Below, piece by piece: positions 7,481 through 17,332 of a stretch of 46,516 nt of DNA. Under the pieces are notes generated by a model. That model saw only the letters and a program-made list of their open reading frames with translations, made no database searches and was not told the DNA's origin. Position 1 is the stretch's first letter. Each line of letters opens with the position of its first letter. This DNA is from Chromatiales bacterium (ex Bugula neritina AB1) (lineage in GTDB: Bacteria > Pseudomonadota > Gammaproteobacteria > Granulosicoccales > Granulosicoccaceae): the NCBI GenBank assembly GCA_001730015.1, contig MDLA01000070.1:1-46516 (forward strand). The letters are read 5' to 3'. The position numbers were made by a program, and so were the translations under genes.

Positions 7481-9490
7481 ATGTCTGACTTTATCCTGAA
7501 GCGGACAATCTTTGCAGCGCTTGCAGCATCGCTTATCGTTGGTTGTGAGAGTGGTGATAGTCAAGTTACCGACACGCTCACTGTCGATTCGACGGGTTTA
7601 TCAGTTCCATTACCACAGCGGATTCGATCGATAACCGCTCTGGATCCGGACGATATTTCTGCGTTGGCTATGGTCAATGGAGTGCAAGTACCACTGAGTA
7701 GATCCGGAGACGGTTCCTACCGGGGGCAGACTCAAGTCGCTGCACGATCTACTTTTCCGGTCACTATAGAGTTTAGTGAGACGTTTTCAGGTAACAAGCT
7801 GGTTCTGGCATCTAACTCACAGCAGCTGTCCACATCAGATTCCAATGCCTCTGTCAGGCTGCGGCGTTATGAATACGATTATGACAGCCATGACAGTGAT
7901 AACGATTCCGTTAGTAATATTATAGAACGTGAAGAGGATACGGATCCGTTCGATGGAACCGATTCACCGGAAATGGTGGGTGTGAGTGTCCTCGCGCAGC
8001 GGCCCTCAGCACTGGGGAGCAGTGGTTTTAGCGACTTCATCGTAGAGGCGACAGTTGGTAATAGTATTCGAAGACTGACCGCTTCGGCCTCAGGCAACGG
8101 CTTCACGGGTGAGTTTCGTGTGCCGAGGCGAACACCGCTGCCGGTGACAGTAAGTCTTGTGGAATTGGTGACTGGCAACGATTTCCGGGTTAGCAATCAG
8201 TCGCAGCAGCTTAGTGTGTTAACGGATCAGCAGAGTGTGGTTTTCACCGCTGATGCTTATAGCGCTGAGGATAGAGATGGTGACGGGCAGTCAGATCTGG
8301 CTGAATTGATAGCCGGAACGAATATTTCTGACGCCGGCAATTCACCCGTAAACACCGTCAGTTACACTGTCATGTTCAGTGTACCTGCTGACATTCAGAA
8401 TCCACAAAATGTTTACGCGGAGCTGCGAGCAGGCAGCCGTAGTATCGGGCTTTCACGCAATACCAATAACTATTCTGCCACCGATTCAGCCACCGCTGGT
8501 GACAATGTCACGTTAAAATCAGACATACTAGATACTTTTAATGGTCAGCCATATGTACTGGCGACCGCGCAGACAACCGTGCAGATTTCCGGCAATGGTC
8601 AGAGTGTGGTTTTCACCGAGAGTGACTTCCAGCTGGATATTGATACCGATAACGACGGTGTTGCCAACTATATCGAGCGGCAGCAAGGTACTAATCCGCT
8701 TGCGGCGAATGTAGTCGTAGATCCAGTCAGTTGCTCGATCAGTGCGGTTCCGGCGGTGACAGCGACAGCCGGGCAAAGAGTCAGCATCGATAACATTTCA
8801 GGGTTTGTTGATTGCGGATCAGCGCCGTTCGTGCTTGCATCGTCTGAATTTGATTTTGAGTGGAATCAAGCCACAGATCAAATTCAATGGACGGTTCCGG
8901 CTAATACGGCAGCAGGCGCAACCTTAAGCTTTGCAATAGCAGTGCGTAACCCGGCTGATGACAATGAAGAATACGCAACGGTCGCGATCAATACGCTGGT
9001 ACAGGCAACCGAGTGCACTGTGACGACAGAGCAGTTTGTCTTTACGCCGACGAGGGATGTGTTTAGAAGTAACAATAATGTTGTGGCCGCCGGTCCGTTG
9101 CGAGTTGAGTTGGGGCAGCGTCAGGCTTTGATTGGCTTTAACATAAGCCTGCCTGAAGGTGAGCTGGTCGGAGCCGCGCTAACACTGACAGTCGCCAGTG
9201 ATGGTGGCAACGGAACCATCAGTGTTTTTCACGATAACACGCTTGTGTGGTCGGAATCGGACGACAGCATAGATCTGCCAGTCCTTAGCAGCGCGGCGGG
9301 TGCGTTGACGCAAACCTGGGTGCCGAACCAAAGCTCTGTGATTCCCCTGACTAACCTGTTCTTGTCCAGCGGCGAGTTTACGTTATTGCTGCTGCAAACG
9401 ACGGGCAATAATGATATTTCTTTTAACTCGATAAACAATAGTGATGGCCCTGAGCTGACACTGAGTTATAGCGGGTGCTTTGGTTCCTAG
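7481..9490 (+). CDS. Large modular surface lipoprotein with three TSP3-like calcium loops and a CBM96/DNRLRE-like C-terminus
   Basis: 669 aa. A signal peptide ends in the lipobox LIVGC (Cys about 22). The body has repeating units of roughly 130 aa, each with a beta-rich part followed by an acidic calcium-type loop: DSDNDSVSNIIEREEDTDP, DRDGDGQSDLAELIAGTN and DTDNDGVANYIERQQGTNP. These match thrombospondin type-3 repeats of bacterial surface proteins. An Ig-like region follows, then a C-terminal beta-sandwich (about 525-665; ALIGFNISLP, GAALTLTV, WSESDD) resembling DNRLRE/CBM96 polysaccharide-binding domains. ATG at 7481 is chosen for its GGAGA ribosome site; an upstream in-frame start at 7442 would spoil the signal peptide. 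It shares its N-terminal module plan with the lipoprotein at 44881. The function is inferred to be calcium-dependent surface binding. Confidence 0.8.
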   Translation: MSDFILKRTIFAALAASLIVGCESGDSQVTDTLTVDSTGLSVPLPQRIRSITALDPDDISALAMVNGVQVPLSRSGDGSYRGQTQVAARSTFPVTIEFSETFSGNKLVLASNSQQLSTSDSNASVRLRRYEYDYDSHDSDNDSVSNIIEREEDTDPFDGTDSPEMVGVSVLAQRPSALGSSGFSDFIVEATVGNSIRRLTASASGNGFTGEFRVPRRTPLPVTVSLVELVTGNDFRVSNQSQQLSVLTDQQSVVFTADAYSAEDRDGDGQSDLAELIAGTNISDAGNSPVNTVSYTVMFSVPADIQNPQNVYAELRAGSRSIGLSRNTNNYSATDSATAGDNVTLKSDILDTFNGQPYVLATAQTTVQISGNGQSVVFTESDFQLDIDTDNDGVANYIERQQGTNPLAANVVVDPVSCSISAVPAVTATAGQRVSIDNISGFVDCGSAPFVLASSEFDFEWNQATDQIQWTVPANTAAGATLSFAIAVRNPADDNEEYATVAINTLVQATECTVTTEQFVFTPTRDVFRSNNNVVAAGPLRVELGQRQALIGFNISLPEGELVGAALTLTVASDGGNGTISVFHDNTLVWSESDDSIDLPVLSSAAGALTQTWVPNQSSVIPLTNLFLSSGEFTLLLLQTTGNNDISFNSINNSDGPELTLSYSGCFGS

Positions 9491-9797
9491 AGTCAATTCT
9501 CTTGATTCTGCAATGGCAATGAGTACAGGTGGCGCAATGCTGCCTTTGAACGTCTTAGTCTTCAATTTCCACTCGATTTAATCTCCAATTCGGCTCGCTT
9601 GAAATTATCGTAGCCAATTCGATTGGCTCTGTGCGCTATCGTCTGATTGCAGCTACGGCAGCACTTTGTGTTGTTTTTCCTGTGTGTGTTATTTAATATT
9701 GAAATATAAAGATATCTTTATATGTATATTTATTGCTATGATTTTGCCTTACATGCTCTTCTGAATCGAAAAAGCGCCCGGTGAAAACGGAATTAAT
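9491..9797. other. Leader region of metH
   Basis: 307 bp with no gene. It contains a small hairpin AGCCAAT-TCG-ATTGGCT (9612-9628) without a following T-run, and the perfect palindrome described separately at 9704-9723. It becomes strongly AT-rich towards metH. I see no cobalamin-riboswitch B12 box or SAM/SAH riboswitch core. Confidence 0.5.
9704..9723. promoter_or_regulatory. Perfect 20-bp palindrome upstream of metH, candidate operator
   Basis: ATATAAAGATATCTTTATAT is a perfect inverted repeat centred between 9713 and 9714, 75 bp before the metH start. Palindromes with AT-rich arms in front of methionine-cycle genes are typical sites for dimeric repressors. The ArsR-family SahR, which responds to S-adenosylhomocysteine, is the candidate I would test first. 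Assignment to a named regulator is inference; the palindrome itself is directly visible. Confidence 0.6.
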
Positions 9798-12700
9798 ATG
9801 ATAAATAGTAATAAAAACAAAGAAATAACAAGGATTCTTGGTGATCGAGTTCTGCTTCTTGATGGAGCGATGGGTACGCTTATCCAGGAACATAAACTGG
9901 AAGAGGCTGATTATCGAGGTCGGGAATTCGCAGATTATCCACTGGATTTACGGGGAAACAACGATCTGCTGTCGCTGACCCAGCCTGAAATTATTGCTGC
10001 TATTCATCGAGACTACCTCGTTGCCGGCGCAGATATTATCGAAACGAACACGTTTAACAGCACGCGAATTGCGATGGCTGACTACCGGATGGAGGAACTG
10101 GTACCGCGAATTAACCGGGAATCAGCTCGTCTGGCCAGAATCGCAGCAGACAGTTTCAGTACGCCTGATAAACCCCGCTACGTAGCGGGTGTTCTCGGCC
10201 CTACAAATCGTACGGCGTCACTGTCGCCTGATGTTAATAATCCTGCATTTCGCAATGTGACTTTTGACGAACTCGTGGTTAATTATCGCGAATCTGCAGA
10301 AGCCTTGCTGGAAGGGGGGGCCGATTTGTTCATGATCGAAACAATCTTCGACACCTTAAATGCAAAAGCGGCTATTTTCGCTTTGAAGCAATTGGCTGCC
10401 GATACCTCGAACGATGTGCCGATTATGATCTCCGGTACAATTACAGATGCCTCAGGTCGAACACTTAGCGGGCAAACCACAGAGGCGTTCTGGAATTCGG
10501 TCCGTCATGCGAAACCGATTGCCATCGGACTTAATTGTGCGCTTGGGCCTGCCGAGTTGCGCCAGTATGTGGCTGAGCTTTCACGTATTGCCGATGTTGC
10601 GGTATCAGCTCATCCGAATGCCGGTTTACCGAACGCTTTTGGCGAGTACGATGAAACACCGGAGCAAATGGCGGCGCATATTTCCGAATGGGCCGGCTCT
10701 GGTTTCGTCAATATTATCGGTGGTTGCTGCGGTACGACACCAGCGCATATCAAGGCATTTGCTGATGCATTGGATGAGCATCAGCCGAGAAAAATCCCGG
10801 TAAATAATCCGGTCTGCCGGTTATCCGGTCTCGAGCCCTGCACCATTGATTCGAACAGCTTGTTTGTCAATGTCGGAGAACGCACCAACGTTACCGGCTC
10901 TGCGGTGTTTAAACGGTTAATCGTCGAGGGTGATTACGACGCGGCGCTGAAAGTTGCACGACAGCAGGTTGAAAATGGCGCTCAGATAATTGATATCAAT
11001 ATGGATGAAGGCCTGCTCGATTCCGAAGAAGCCATGGTGCGTTTCATCAATCTGATTGCGGGTGAGCCAGATATCGCCTGTGTTCCTCTTATGATCGACA
11101 GCTCAAAGTGGCAGGTGATTGAAGCGGGGTTAAAGTGCGCTCAGGGTAAGTGTGTGGTTAATTCAATCAGCATGAAGGAAGGTGAACAGGAGTTTCTGCA
11201 ACACGCGCGCCTGTGCATGCAATACGGCGCTGCGATTGTAGTAATGGCATTTGACGAGAATGGCCAGGCCGATAGCACTGAAAGCAAAGTTCGTATATGC
11301 CGCAGAGCTTATCACCTGCTGGTTGACGAGCTGGGCTTTCCACCGGAAGACATCATCTTTGACCCGAATATATTTGCAATAGCTACCGGTATAGAAGAGC
11401 ACAACAGTTACGGTGAAGCGTTTATAGAAGCGACCAGAGAAATCGCTGCGTCTCTGCCGCATGCCATGGTTAGTGGCGGCGTCTCTAATGTATCGTTTTC
11501 CTTTAGGGGTAACAATCCGGTGCGTGAGGCGATTCACAGCGTCTTCCTCTATCATGCGATCCGGGCTGGTATGCGCATGGGTATTGTCAACGCGGGCCAG
11601 CTCGCGATCTATGAAGATATTCCCTCTGAGCTGCGTGAGCGGGTTGAAGATGTTGTATTGAATCGCCGGGACGATGCCACCGATCGGTTGCTGGAAATTG
11701 CTGAAAATTATCGTGGCGACGGTGCTGCTGCCCAGGAGCAAACTCAGGAATGGCGCACGTTGCCGGTAATCGAGCGCCTGGCGCACTCACTGGTTAAAGG
11801 AATTGCCGATCATATAGAAGAGGACACCGAAGAGGCCCGGTTATTGTTCGATCGCCCGCTGCAGGTGATCGAAGGGCCGTTAATGGACGGTATGAATATC
11901 GTTGGCGATCTGTTCGGCGCGGGGAAAATGTTCCTGCCTCAGGTGGTAAAGTCAGCTCGGGTGATGAAGCGTGCAGTGGCGTGGCTGCTTCCGTTTATGG
12001 ATGCTGAAAAAGCCGGGCAGAAAGCCAGGAGTAATGGCCGCATTTTAATGGCTACTGTGAAGGGCGATGTACACGATATTGGAAAAAATATTGTGGGCGT
12101 CGTGTTGCAGTGCAACGGCTACGAAGTGATTGACCTGGGCGTGATGGTTCCGGCGGAGAAAATAATAGAAACTGCTCGCAGGGAGCAAGTTGATGTAATC
12201 GGTTTGTCGGGGCTGATTACACCATCGCTGGAAGAGATGGCTCATTTCGCTAAAGAAATGCAGCGTCTGGATTTTACTGTGCCACTGTTGATTGGAGGTG
12301 CGACAACATCGAAAATGCACACTGCTGTTAAAATCGCCCCTCACTACGAGCAACCGGTTGTGTATGTCGCGGATGCATCGCGCAGTGTGGGAGTAACCGG
12401 CAAACTGCTAAGTGCAGAGCACAAAGGCGGGTTCGTCGCAGAGCTGAATGACGACTATGCCAAAGTGAGAGAGCGTTTTGATAATAAAAAAGAAGAACGA
12501 TCGCTTCTGCCCTTAACAAAAGCAAGGGATAATGCCTTTAAGACGAACTGGCAGGAGAATCCACCGGCCATACCGTCCAAGCCAGGAGTGCATATTATAG
12601 AAGATATGCCGTTTGAAAAGCTGGTTGACTACATAGACTGGACACCGTTTTTTCATACATGGCAGTTGCGTGCCCGATATCCGCGTATTCTTGAAGATGA

Positions 12701-13517
12701 AAAAATGGGTGAGCAGGCTCGACTGCTCTTCGCTGATGCACAGAAGATGATACAGCGGTTTATAGATTCACCAGAGATCACCGCACGTGGTGTATTCGGA
12801 ATCTTTCCAGCCAATTCAGTTTCCGGCGAAGACATAGAAATATATAGTGGGGAACCTGACGGAAGAGTTCTGGCAACGTTGCCGGGCTTACGTCAGCAGG
12901 GGCCAATGCCAGCCGGTAAACCTAATCGTTCTCTGGCAGATTTTATTGCGCCGGTTTCTTCGAATGTGAAAGACTATATCGGCTGTTTTGCTGTGACAGC
13001 CGGGCTTGGGCTTGAAAAGCTGGTGGCCGGGTTTGATGCTGCCCAGGATGATTACAGCAGTATTATGGCCAAAGCGATCGGTGATCGCTTTGCAGAAGCT
13101 TTCGCCGAATACCTGCACTATGAAGTGCGCAGTGATTATTGGGGCTATGCTCGCGATGAATCTCTGAGTCGTGAAGAGCTAGTGAGCGAGCAATATCGGG
13201 GCATCAGACCTGCAAGTGGTTATCCGGCGTGTCCGGATCACACCCAGAAATCTATATTGTGGTCATTGCTCAATGTAGAAGAACATACGGATATTTCGCT
13301 TACCGAATCGTTGGCGATGTGGCCGGCATCTTCTGTCAGCGGTTGGTACTATGCTCACCCGGAATCCCGATACTTCGGAGTAGGAAAGTTAGGCAGAGAT
13401 CAGGTTGTTGACTATGCAAAACGACGCAAGTTGCCCATTGAGGTTATAGAAAAATGGCTTTCTAGTAATCTTGGATATGCCCCGGAGGATTATGCGGTCA
13501 GCGTGCAGGTTGCCTGA
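9798..13517 (+). CDS. metH: Cobalamin-dependent methionine synthase
   Basis: 1239 aa, full length for MetH. It transfers the methyl group of 5-methyltetrahydrofolate through methylcobalamin to homocysteine. Domains: homocysteine-binding barrel (about 1-325) with zinc ligands Cys247, Cys310 and Cys311, the same numbers as in E. coli; pterin-binding domain (about 350-615); cobalamin cap and Rossmann domain (about 640-900) with DVHDIG giving the cobalt-ligand His759; and the AdoMet-dependent reactivation domain (about 910-1239) with the [12 protein letters not shown] motif. All functional residues that can be checked are present. The start is ATG at 9798 with only a weak ribosome site. The gene stands alone, with no metF or metE nearby. 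A 20-bp palindrome upstream may be its operator. Confidence 0.98.
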   Translation: MINSNKNKEITRILGDRVLLLDGAMGTLIQEHKLEEADYRGREFADYPLDLRGNNDLLSLTQPEIIAAIHRDYLVAGADIIETNTFNSTRIAMADYRMEELVPRINRESARLARIAADSFSTPDKPRYVAGVLGPTNRTASLSPDVNNPAFRNVTFDELVVNYRESAEALLEGGADLFMIETIFDTLNAKAAIFALKQLAADTSNDVPIMISGTITDASGRTLSGQTTEAFWNSVRHAKPIAIGLNCALGPAELRQYVAELSRIADVAVSAHPNAGLPNAFGEYDETPEQMAAHISEWAGSGFVNIIGGCCGTTPAHIKAFADALDEHQPRKIPVNNPVCRLSGLEPCTIDSNSLFVNVGERTNVTGSAVFKRLIVEGDYDAALKVARQQVENGAQIIDINMDEGLLDSEEAMVRFINLIAGEPDIACVPLMIDSSKWQVIEAGLKCAQGKCVVNSISMKEGEQEFLQHARLCMQYGAAIVVMAFDENGQADSTESKVRICRRAYHLLVDELGFPPEDIIFDPNIFAIATGIEEHNSYGEAFIEATREIAASLPHAMVSGGVSNVSFSFRGNNPVREAIHSVFLYHAIRAGMRMGIVNAGQLAIYEDIPSELRERVEDVVLNRRDDATDRLLEIAENYRGDGAAAQEQTQEWRTLPVIERLAHSLVKGIADHIEEDTEEARLLFDRPLQVIEGPLMDGMNIVGDLFGAGKMFLPQVVKSARVMKRAVAWLLPFMDAEKAGQKARSNGRILMATVKGDVHDIGKNIVGVVLQCNGYEVIDLGVMVPAEKIIETARREQVDVIGLSGLITPSLEEMAHFAKEMQRLDFTVPLLIGGATTSKMHTAVKIAPHYEQPVVYVADASRSVGVTGKLLSAEHKGGFVAELNDDYAKVRERFDNKKEERSLLPLTKARDNAFKTNWQENPPAIPSKPGVHIIEDMPFEKLVDYIDWTPFFHTWQLRARYPRILEDEKMGEQARLLFADAQKMIQRFIDSPEITARGVFGIFPANSVSGEDIEIYSGEPDGRVLATLPGLRQQGPMPAGKPNRSLADFIAPVSSNVKDYIGCFAVTAGLGLEKLVAGFDAAQDDYSSIMAKAIGDRFAEAFAEYLHYEVRSDYWGYARDESLSREELVSEQYRGIRPASGYPACPDHTQKSILWSLLNVEEHTDISLTESLAMWPASSVSGWYYAHPESRYFGVGKLGRDQVVDYAKRRKLPIEVIEKWLSSNLGYAPEDYAVSVQVA

Positions 13518-13702
13518 ACGAAATCGGCATTGGAGAATCCTGTGCATCTGCTATTATCAGTTTGACAAAGTTACTTTTTGCAAGCGGGTTACTATTCGGC
13601 AGCGATCGATTAATATGGCCTGAAGACTGCAGCTTTTCTAATCTGTAGTTGCTAACCGCATTTAGCGGGCAATGGATTGCAAGCATCTAACGAGGGATTG
13701 AG

Positions 13703-14407
13703 TTGAAGCAAATTGATGTATCAGGAATCCGATCCTGGATTGAGATTCCGAGAACTAAGGTTGAAGGCCCCAATGCTATTGGGCGGGCGTGTACCTTTTG
13801 CGCTGAGCAGGTGGTGTTTACAACAAGTGGACATTATTTTGATCAGCTGCGAAGTGTTGTATCGTGTTCTGGTAGTTGCCCTTCATGTAAAAATATCACC
13901 CACTTCTGGGTAACTGAAATTAAAGTAGATCGACCGCGTACCTCTGCAATGGAGTTGTATATGCGTCCGATTCCTGAAGTTTTTCTAGACGTTACTACAT
14001 TCAATACTGAAGTGCCTGACACGCTGCGCCGGGCTTTTACGGCCGCTGTCGATGCGTTCTATACAGGGAATTTCACAGCGACAGCAGTATTGTGTCGCAG
14101 AACGTTAGAGGTGATTTTTTCCCAGTTGTTACCACCGGACAAGCGAAACCTCGGGCTGGCAGAATCCATTCTCGAAGTGGAAAAGCACATCGCATTTGCC
14201 GAGCCCCTGAGCAAGCTGGCGGAGGGATTGAATAGTGAAAATAGTCTGGAAGCTTATTTTGATATGGAGCTGGAACCCGATCAGGAAAAGTCGCGGTCAA
14301 TGGTGAAACTACTCGAGTCCCTGGTTTTGTATTTGTATCTTCTGCCAGGTGATATCCTCGCGCTGGAGCAGGAACTCACTGATGGCACCTCGGGTGATAC
14401 ACAGTAG
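13703..14407 (+). CDS. DUF4145-like protein with N-terminal zinc-ribbon-like cysteines
   Basis: 234 aa, no signal peptide. The N-terminal 75 residues contain two CxxC-type pairs (CTFC, and CSGSCPSC), suggesting a small zinc ribbon. The C-terminal part (about 105-225) is helical, with the AVDAFYTGNFTATAVLCRRTLE block typical of the DUF4145 helical domain, which often accompanies restriction and defence proteins but also occurs alone. No nuclease or methylase is adjacent. TTG at 13703 is used, with GAGGGA six bases upstream. The gene stands by itself between metH and a gene of unknown function. Family assignment is moderately sure; the function is unknown. Confidence 0.7.
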   Translation: MKQIDVSGIRSWIEIPRTKVEGPNAIGRACTFCAEQVVFTTSGHYFDQLRSVVSCSGSCPSCKNITHFWVTEIKVDRPRTSAMELYMRPIPEVFLDVTTFNTEVPDTLRRAFTAAVDAFYTGNFTATAVLCRRTLEVIFSQLLPPDKRNLGLAESILEVEKHIAFAEPLSKLAEGLNSENSLEAYFDMELEPDQEKSRSMVKLLESLVLYLYLLPGDILALEQELTDGTSGDTQ

Positions 14408-14764
14408 TCTGCGAAAAAAAAGTAAACCGATAATCTGTTGTCACTGATATCACGTGATCGGTGGTTCTGTTGTTGATGGCGGGACCACACAGAGTCTTGC
14501 TGGTACAAAGATTACTGCAGCCAATGACGAACAGGTAGCTCCGGGCATAAATGACGACGATTAGCTTAGTAAACTGGCGCGGGTATCAGCGTCTGATATG
14601 TCTGCATTAAAATTCGGTGAAGTACGGAAACAACCAGACACAGATTCTGGTAATTGAAATCTGAGTAACCGCAGTTGGCACGAAACTGCCATCGACACAC
14701 AGATTTGCGGTGATACCTTTTCATGGTTATCGTTACAACTCTTTTGTATCCGAAATAATTAATC
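14408..14764. other. Intergenic region with a possible short coding remnant
   Basis: 357 bp. A GTG-started frame of 36 codons (14454-14564) has a protein-like composition (IGGSVVDGGTTQS, then AANDEQVAPG and an acidic end) but no ribosome site. It could be a decayed gene fragment or chance. The rest shows no gene, terminator or repeat that I can support. Confidence 0.35.
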
Positions 14765-15784
14765 ATGGATCTGATTCACCTTTATCAGGCAAGTCGCGCT
14801 GTGGTGGAAGCGATACAGGCCAGTGGTCTGAACGATTCAATCAGAGCTTATCGCGATGCCCTGGTTGAAGATGGCGATGTGCCTGTTGCCGCAGCAGTGT
14901 TGGATGAGGCGAAAAACGCTTACCTCGAAAGTGTTGGCAGCTTTGGTCCAGCGGAGCTTCAGGTTGCTGAGGCGCTGCAGCTTACTCAACTCGGATCGCC
15001 TTCATACTGGTTTGATTTGTCCTCTCCCACAGCCAACCCGCTGCAGCGCGACGCACAACTGGCCGTTACCTCCCGCCAGCTGACCTTCGTGAATGAGCAA
15101 TTCTCGAAGCTGTTGCAGATGGTCGAAGATGCAGGTGAAAAAGCCGGGGCGGAAAAAAGCCCGGGCTACGCTTCAACAATTGTATTACGGGTAAATGACA
15201 CAACCGAAGCCGCTGCAGCACCCGACCGGCTGGCCCGTGTCATTGACGGACTCGATCTGATTTACGAAGGCTCTGCTCTATTGGCGGATGCAGCGCGTGA
15301 CACCTTAAGGCTGGTATCTGTACGTGATATGCCTCACAGGACTCTGGAATTTACCGGAGAAAAAGAACCCGCGACAGCGACGCGCCGTATTGTGCGTTCT
15401 TTGACTGAAAGAATCGCTAGTGGTTATCTGGCCGTTGGCGAGCCAGTTGACGAGGTCTGTGAGAGTCTGCCGTTTTTGCAGTCGGTTGAAGATCTTTACC
15501 GTGTGGGTGCATTGACTGCTGAATTTGCGAGTCAGATTCGCCAGACCACGCTGTCCGGTGCAATTATGCTCGCAGAGGCAAGGGTTGAACTGGTTGAATC
15601 AGCTGCGGAGTTTGCCTCTGAATCTGTCTCTCCAGTCTGTGTGAACGGGGTGGATACATTGCCGGGTGAATCCACCGGTTTGAGCAATTCATATGAAGAT
15701 GAGTTTGTAACAGGCACGCCGGCGGGCAGCCAGGATGATGAGCTTGAAGCATTCATTGAAAAGTTGAACCGCCCGGAACGTTAG
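14765..15784 (+). CDS. Conserved-looking helical protein of unknown function
   Basis: 339 aa, acidic and rich in Ala, Leu and Glu, with no signal peptide, membrane segment, Cys cluster or nucleotide-binding motif. Predicted mostly alpha-helical: long amphipathic stretches around 20-70, 95-130 and 210-290. The C-terminal 50 residues look disordered and acidic, ending in a short helix (DDELEAFIEKL). I do not recognise the family. ATG at 14765 has no obvious Shine-Dalgarno. The downstream neighbour is convergent (its stop is 26 bp away). The composition and a clean open frame of over 1 kb support a real gene. Confidence 0.7.
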   Translation: MDLIHLYQASRAVVEAIQASGLNDSIRAYRDALVEDGDVPVAAAVLDEAKNAYLESVGSFGPAELQVAEALQLTQLGSPSYWFDLSSPTANPLQRDAQLAVTSRQLTFVNEQFSKLLQMVEDAGEKAGAEKSPGYASTIVLRVNDTTEAAAAPDRLARVIDGLDLIYEGSALLADAARDTLRLVSVRDMPHRTLEFTGEKEPATATRRIVRSLTERIASGYLAVGEPVDEVCESLPFLQSVEDLYRVGALTAEFASQIRQTTLSGAIMLAEARVELVESAAEFASESVSPVCVNGVDTLPGESTGLSNSYEDEFVTGTPAGSQDDELEAFIEKLNRPER

Positions 15785-15809
15785 CGTGCCATCAGAAGAC
15801 CACAGCGCA

Positions 15810-16439
15810 TTATGGAAAAGTTGCCCCGTTGTTGGCGCCGTGGTCTGTGACGCGGTCAAACCACTTCTGTTGAGCGCGAACCAATTCGATTATTTCCATG
15901 CCACTCTTATTGGCGGCTATTTCAAGTTCGCTGCAACTCGAAGGAGGTGGCCTGTCTGCCGGTGTGTCTGAATCCAGGATTGCCTGTGCAACGTCGTCGG
16001 CTGCATTGAAGGCAATCCGCCCGTGTTCATGTTCGTGGGCAATCAGGTTATCCATGTAACGCTGCCAGGCCATCGAAAGTGCGGGGTTAGACTGGCGATG
16101 GATCTTTTTCCAGCGCGGCAGTCGATAATCAATTAATACCTTCACCGACACCTGTGTGATTACACAGGTCGCTCCGGTTTGCTGATAGTTGTACTGCCAT
16201 TTGATGTTCCAGTCGGTTACAGCGTCAAATGGCTCGTTGCCAACCATCAAATGGCGATTGCGGTCAATCGAATTGCGGAGCTGCTCTGCGGTGTTGCCAT
16301 TGATATCGTAGTAATGATAATTCTCTTCCAGTTGGATGTCTGCTTGTGCGAAGCCCGTTATTATCAACAGATACAACAACACAAAGCGGACTGTATATTC
16401 ACGCAATCGGACAGCCACTGACGGGTATATTTTATTCAT
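15810..16439 (-). CDS. DUF922-family exported putative zinc-dependent protease
   Basis: 209 aa. An N-terminal signal sequence (FVLLYLLIITGFAQA) is followed by a DUF922 domain. Its hallmark is the histidine-rich motif AHEHEHGRIAF at about residue 135, read as a metal site. The order of upstream elements (YYDINGNTAEQLRNSI; VKVLIDYRLPRW; ALSMAWQRYMDNLI) also fits this family, which has been proposed, on sequence grounds only, to be secreted zinc-dependent proteases. One Cys pair (CVIT and SSCSEL) could form a disulfide in the periplasm. The start is ATG at 16439. It overlaps nothing real, is convergent with the unknown gene upstream, and is divergent from the DUF1285 gene. Confidence 0.78.
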   Translation of the reverse strand: MNKIYPSVAVRLREYTVRFVLLYLLIITGFAQADIQLEENYHYYDINGNTAEQLRNSIDRNRHLMVGNEPFDAVTDWNIKWQYNYQQTGATCVITQVSVKVLIDYRLPRWKKIHRQSNPALSMAWQRYMDNLIAHEHEHGRIAFNAADDVAQAILDSDTPADRPPPSSCSELEIAANKSGMEIIELVRAQQKWFDRVTDHGANNGATFP

Positions 16440-16570
16440 CCAGCTTCCTGAAATTCATTGTCTGCAGATTTGGAAGTTTATTCATTTATAAAGTTGCTTT
16501 AGTCGGCTGGCAACAGGTCTCTAGTGTATGGTCGATCACGTTCCGGAACCACGCGTTGGCGAGCAAAGTC

Positions 16571-17116
16571 ATGCTAAATGAGAAAATTGATCTTCAGGAA
16601 TTAGTGTCCCTGGTCTCCGGCAGGGAAGCTCCGCCGGTTGCAAGCTGGAATCCGTCTGTTCAGCGCACCATTGATATGCGCATTGATCGCTCGGGGGGTT
16701 GGTTCTACAACGGTAGCTCAATCAAGCGCGAGCGGATGGTGGCGTTGTTCTCAACTATCCTGCGTCGTGAGGCCGATGGCTATTACCTGGTTACGCCTGG
16801 AGAAAAACTGAGAATTACTGTGGACGATGTCCCTTTCATTGCACTATTAATGGACGTGACGGGAGAGGGGGTCGGGCAGAACCTTCGGTTTACCGATAAT
16901 GTCGGCAACGTTTTTTGTGCTGACCACGAGCACCCGTTATGGCTTCAGAGCAAAGGTGAGCAAACCATCCCTTATGTCATGGTTAGAGATCAGCTGCCCG
17001 CTCGTTTGGCTATTCCTGTTTATTATCAGTTGGCTGATTATGTCAGCTTCCATAATGGAGTGACAGGAGTGTGGAGTTCCGGAGAATTTTTTCCGTTGTC
17101 CGGGGATAAATTGTGA
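16571..17116 (+). CDS. DUF1285 family protein
   Basis: 181 aa, cytoplasmic. Typical DUF1285 features: an N-terminal NPSVQRTIDMRIDRSGGWFY block, then RERMVALFSTILRRE, GYYLVTPGEKLRI and DVPFIALLMDV. The family is conserved in Proteobacteria and has a two-domain beta-sandwich fold in solved structures; its function is unknown. The open frame extends to 16346, but that part overlaps the DUF922 gene and its promoter and has no family resemblance, so ATG at 16571 (MLNEKIDLQ) is chosen. A GTG-started small frame overlaps its stop (GTGA at 17113). Confidence 0.87.
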   Translation: MLNEKIDLQELVSLVSGREAPPVASWNPSVQRTIDMRIDRSGGWFYNGSSIKRERMVALFSTILRREADGYYLVTPGEKLRITVDDVPFIALLMDVTGEGVGQNLRFTDNVGNVFCADHEHPLWLQSKGEQTIPYVMVRDQLPARLAIPVYYQLADYVSFHNGVTGVWSSGEFFPLSGDKL

Positions 17117-17202
17117 TTAAAAAGCGCGGTAAGTTGCGTACTCGCTGGTACGAACATCCAGTGGCTGAAATTTCACGAGAGACGCTCCTGATGTTGCTGT
17201 GA
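17113..17202 (+). CDS. Possible 29-aa translationally coupled small protein
   Basis: GTG at 17113 overlaps the TGA of the DUF1285 gene (GTGA arrangement). The frame runs 29 codons to TGA at 17200. The product is basic at the start (KKRGKLRTRW) and hydrophobic at the end (ETLLMLL). The overlap is the kind seen in coupled genes, but length and lack of a known homolog leave this uncertain. It may be chance or a decayed gene end. Confidence 0.25.
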   Translation: MIKKRGKLRTRWYEHPVAEISRETLLMLL

Positions 17203-17332
17203 GCGCCCGTATCGATATGTCGAACCGAACTTACCAGTGTAAACCGGTACCCTGTCACACTAGCATCAAGAAGACAGTTGGCGTGCCGATCAACCTTAAT
17301 ATGGCGAGGCGCGCTTGCATGCTCTTTGCTCA

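Noticed and set aside
9612..9628. Hairpin AGCCAAT-TCG-ATTGGCT as a terminator of the lipoprotein gene
   Set aside because: No T-run follows on either strand and it lies over 120 bp after the stop.
9491..9797. Cobalamin or SAM riboswitch in the metH leader
   Set aside because: I found no B12-box-like or SAM-riboswitch core; the visible feature is a DNA palindrome.
14454..14564. 36-codon GTG frame with protein-like composition
   Set aside because: No ribosome site, no recognised family, and too short; mentioned only as a possible remnant.
13703..15784. A defence island centred on the DUF4145 gene
   Set aside because: No nuclease, methylase, toxin or other defence gene is adjacent; neighbours are metH and conserved small genes.
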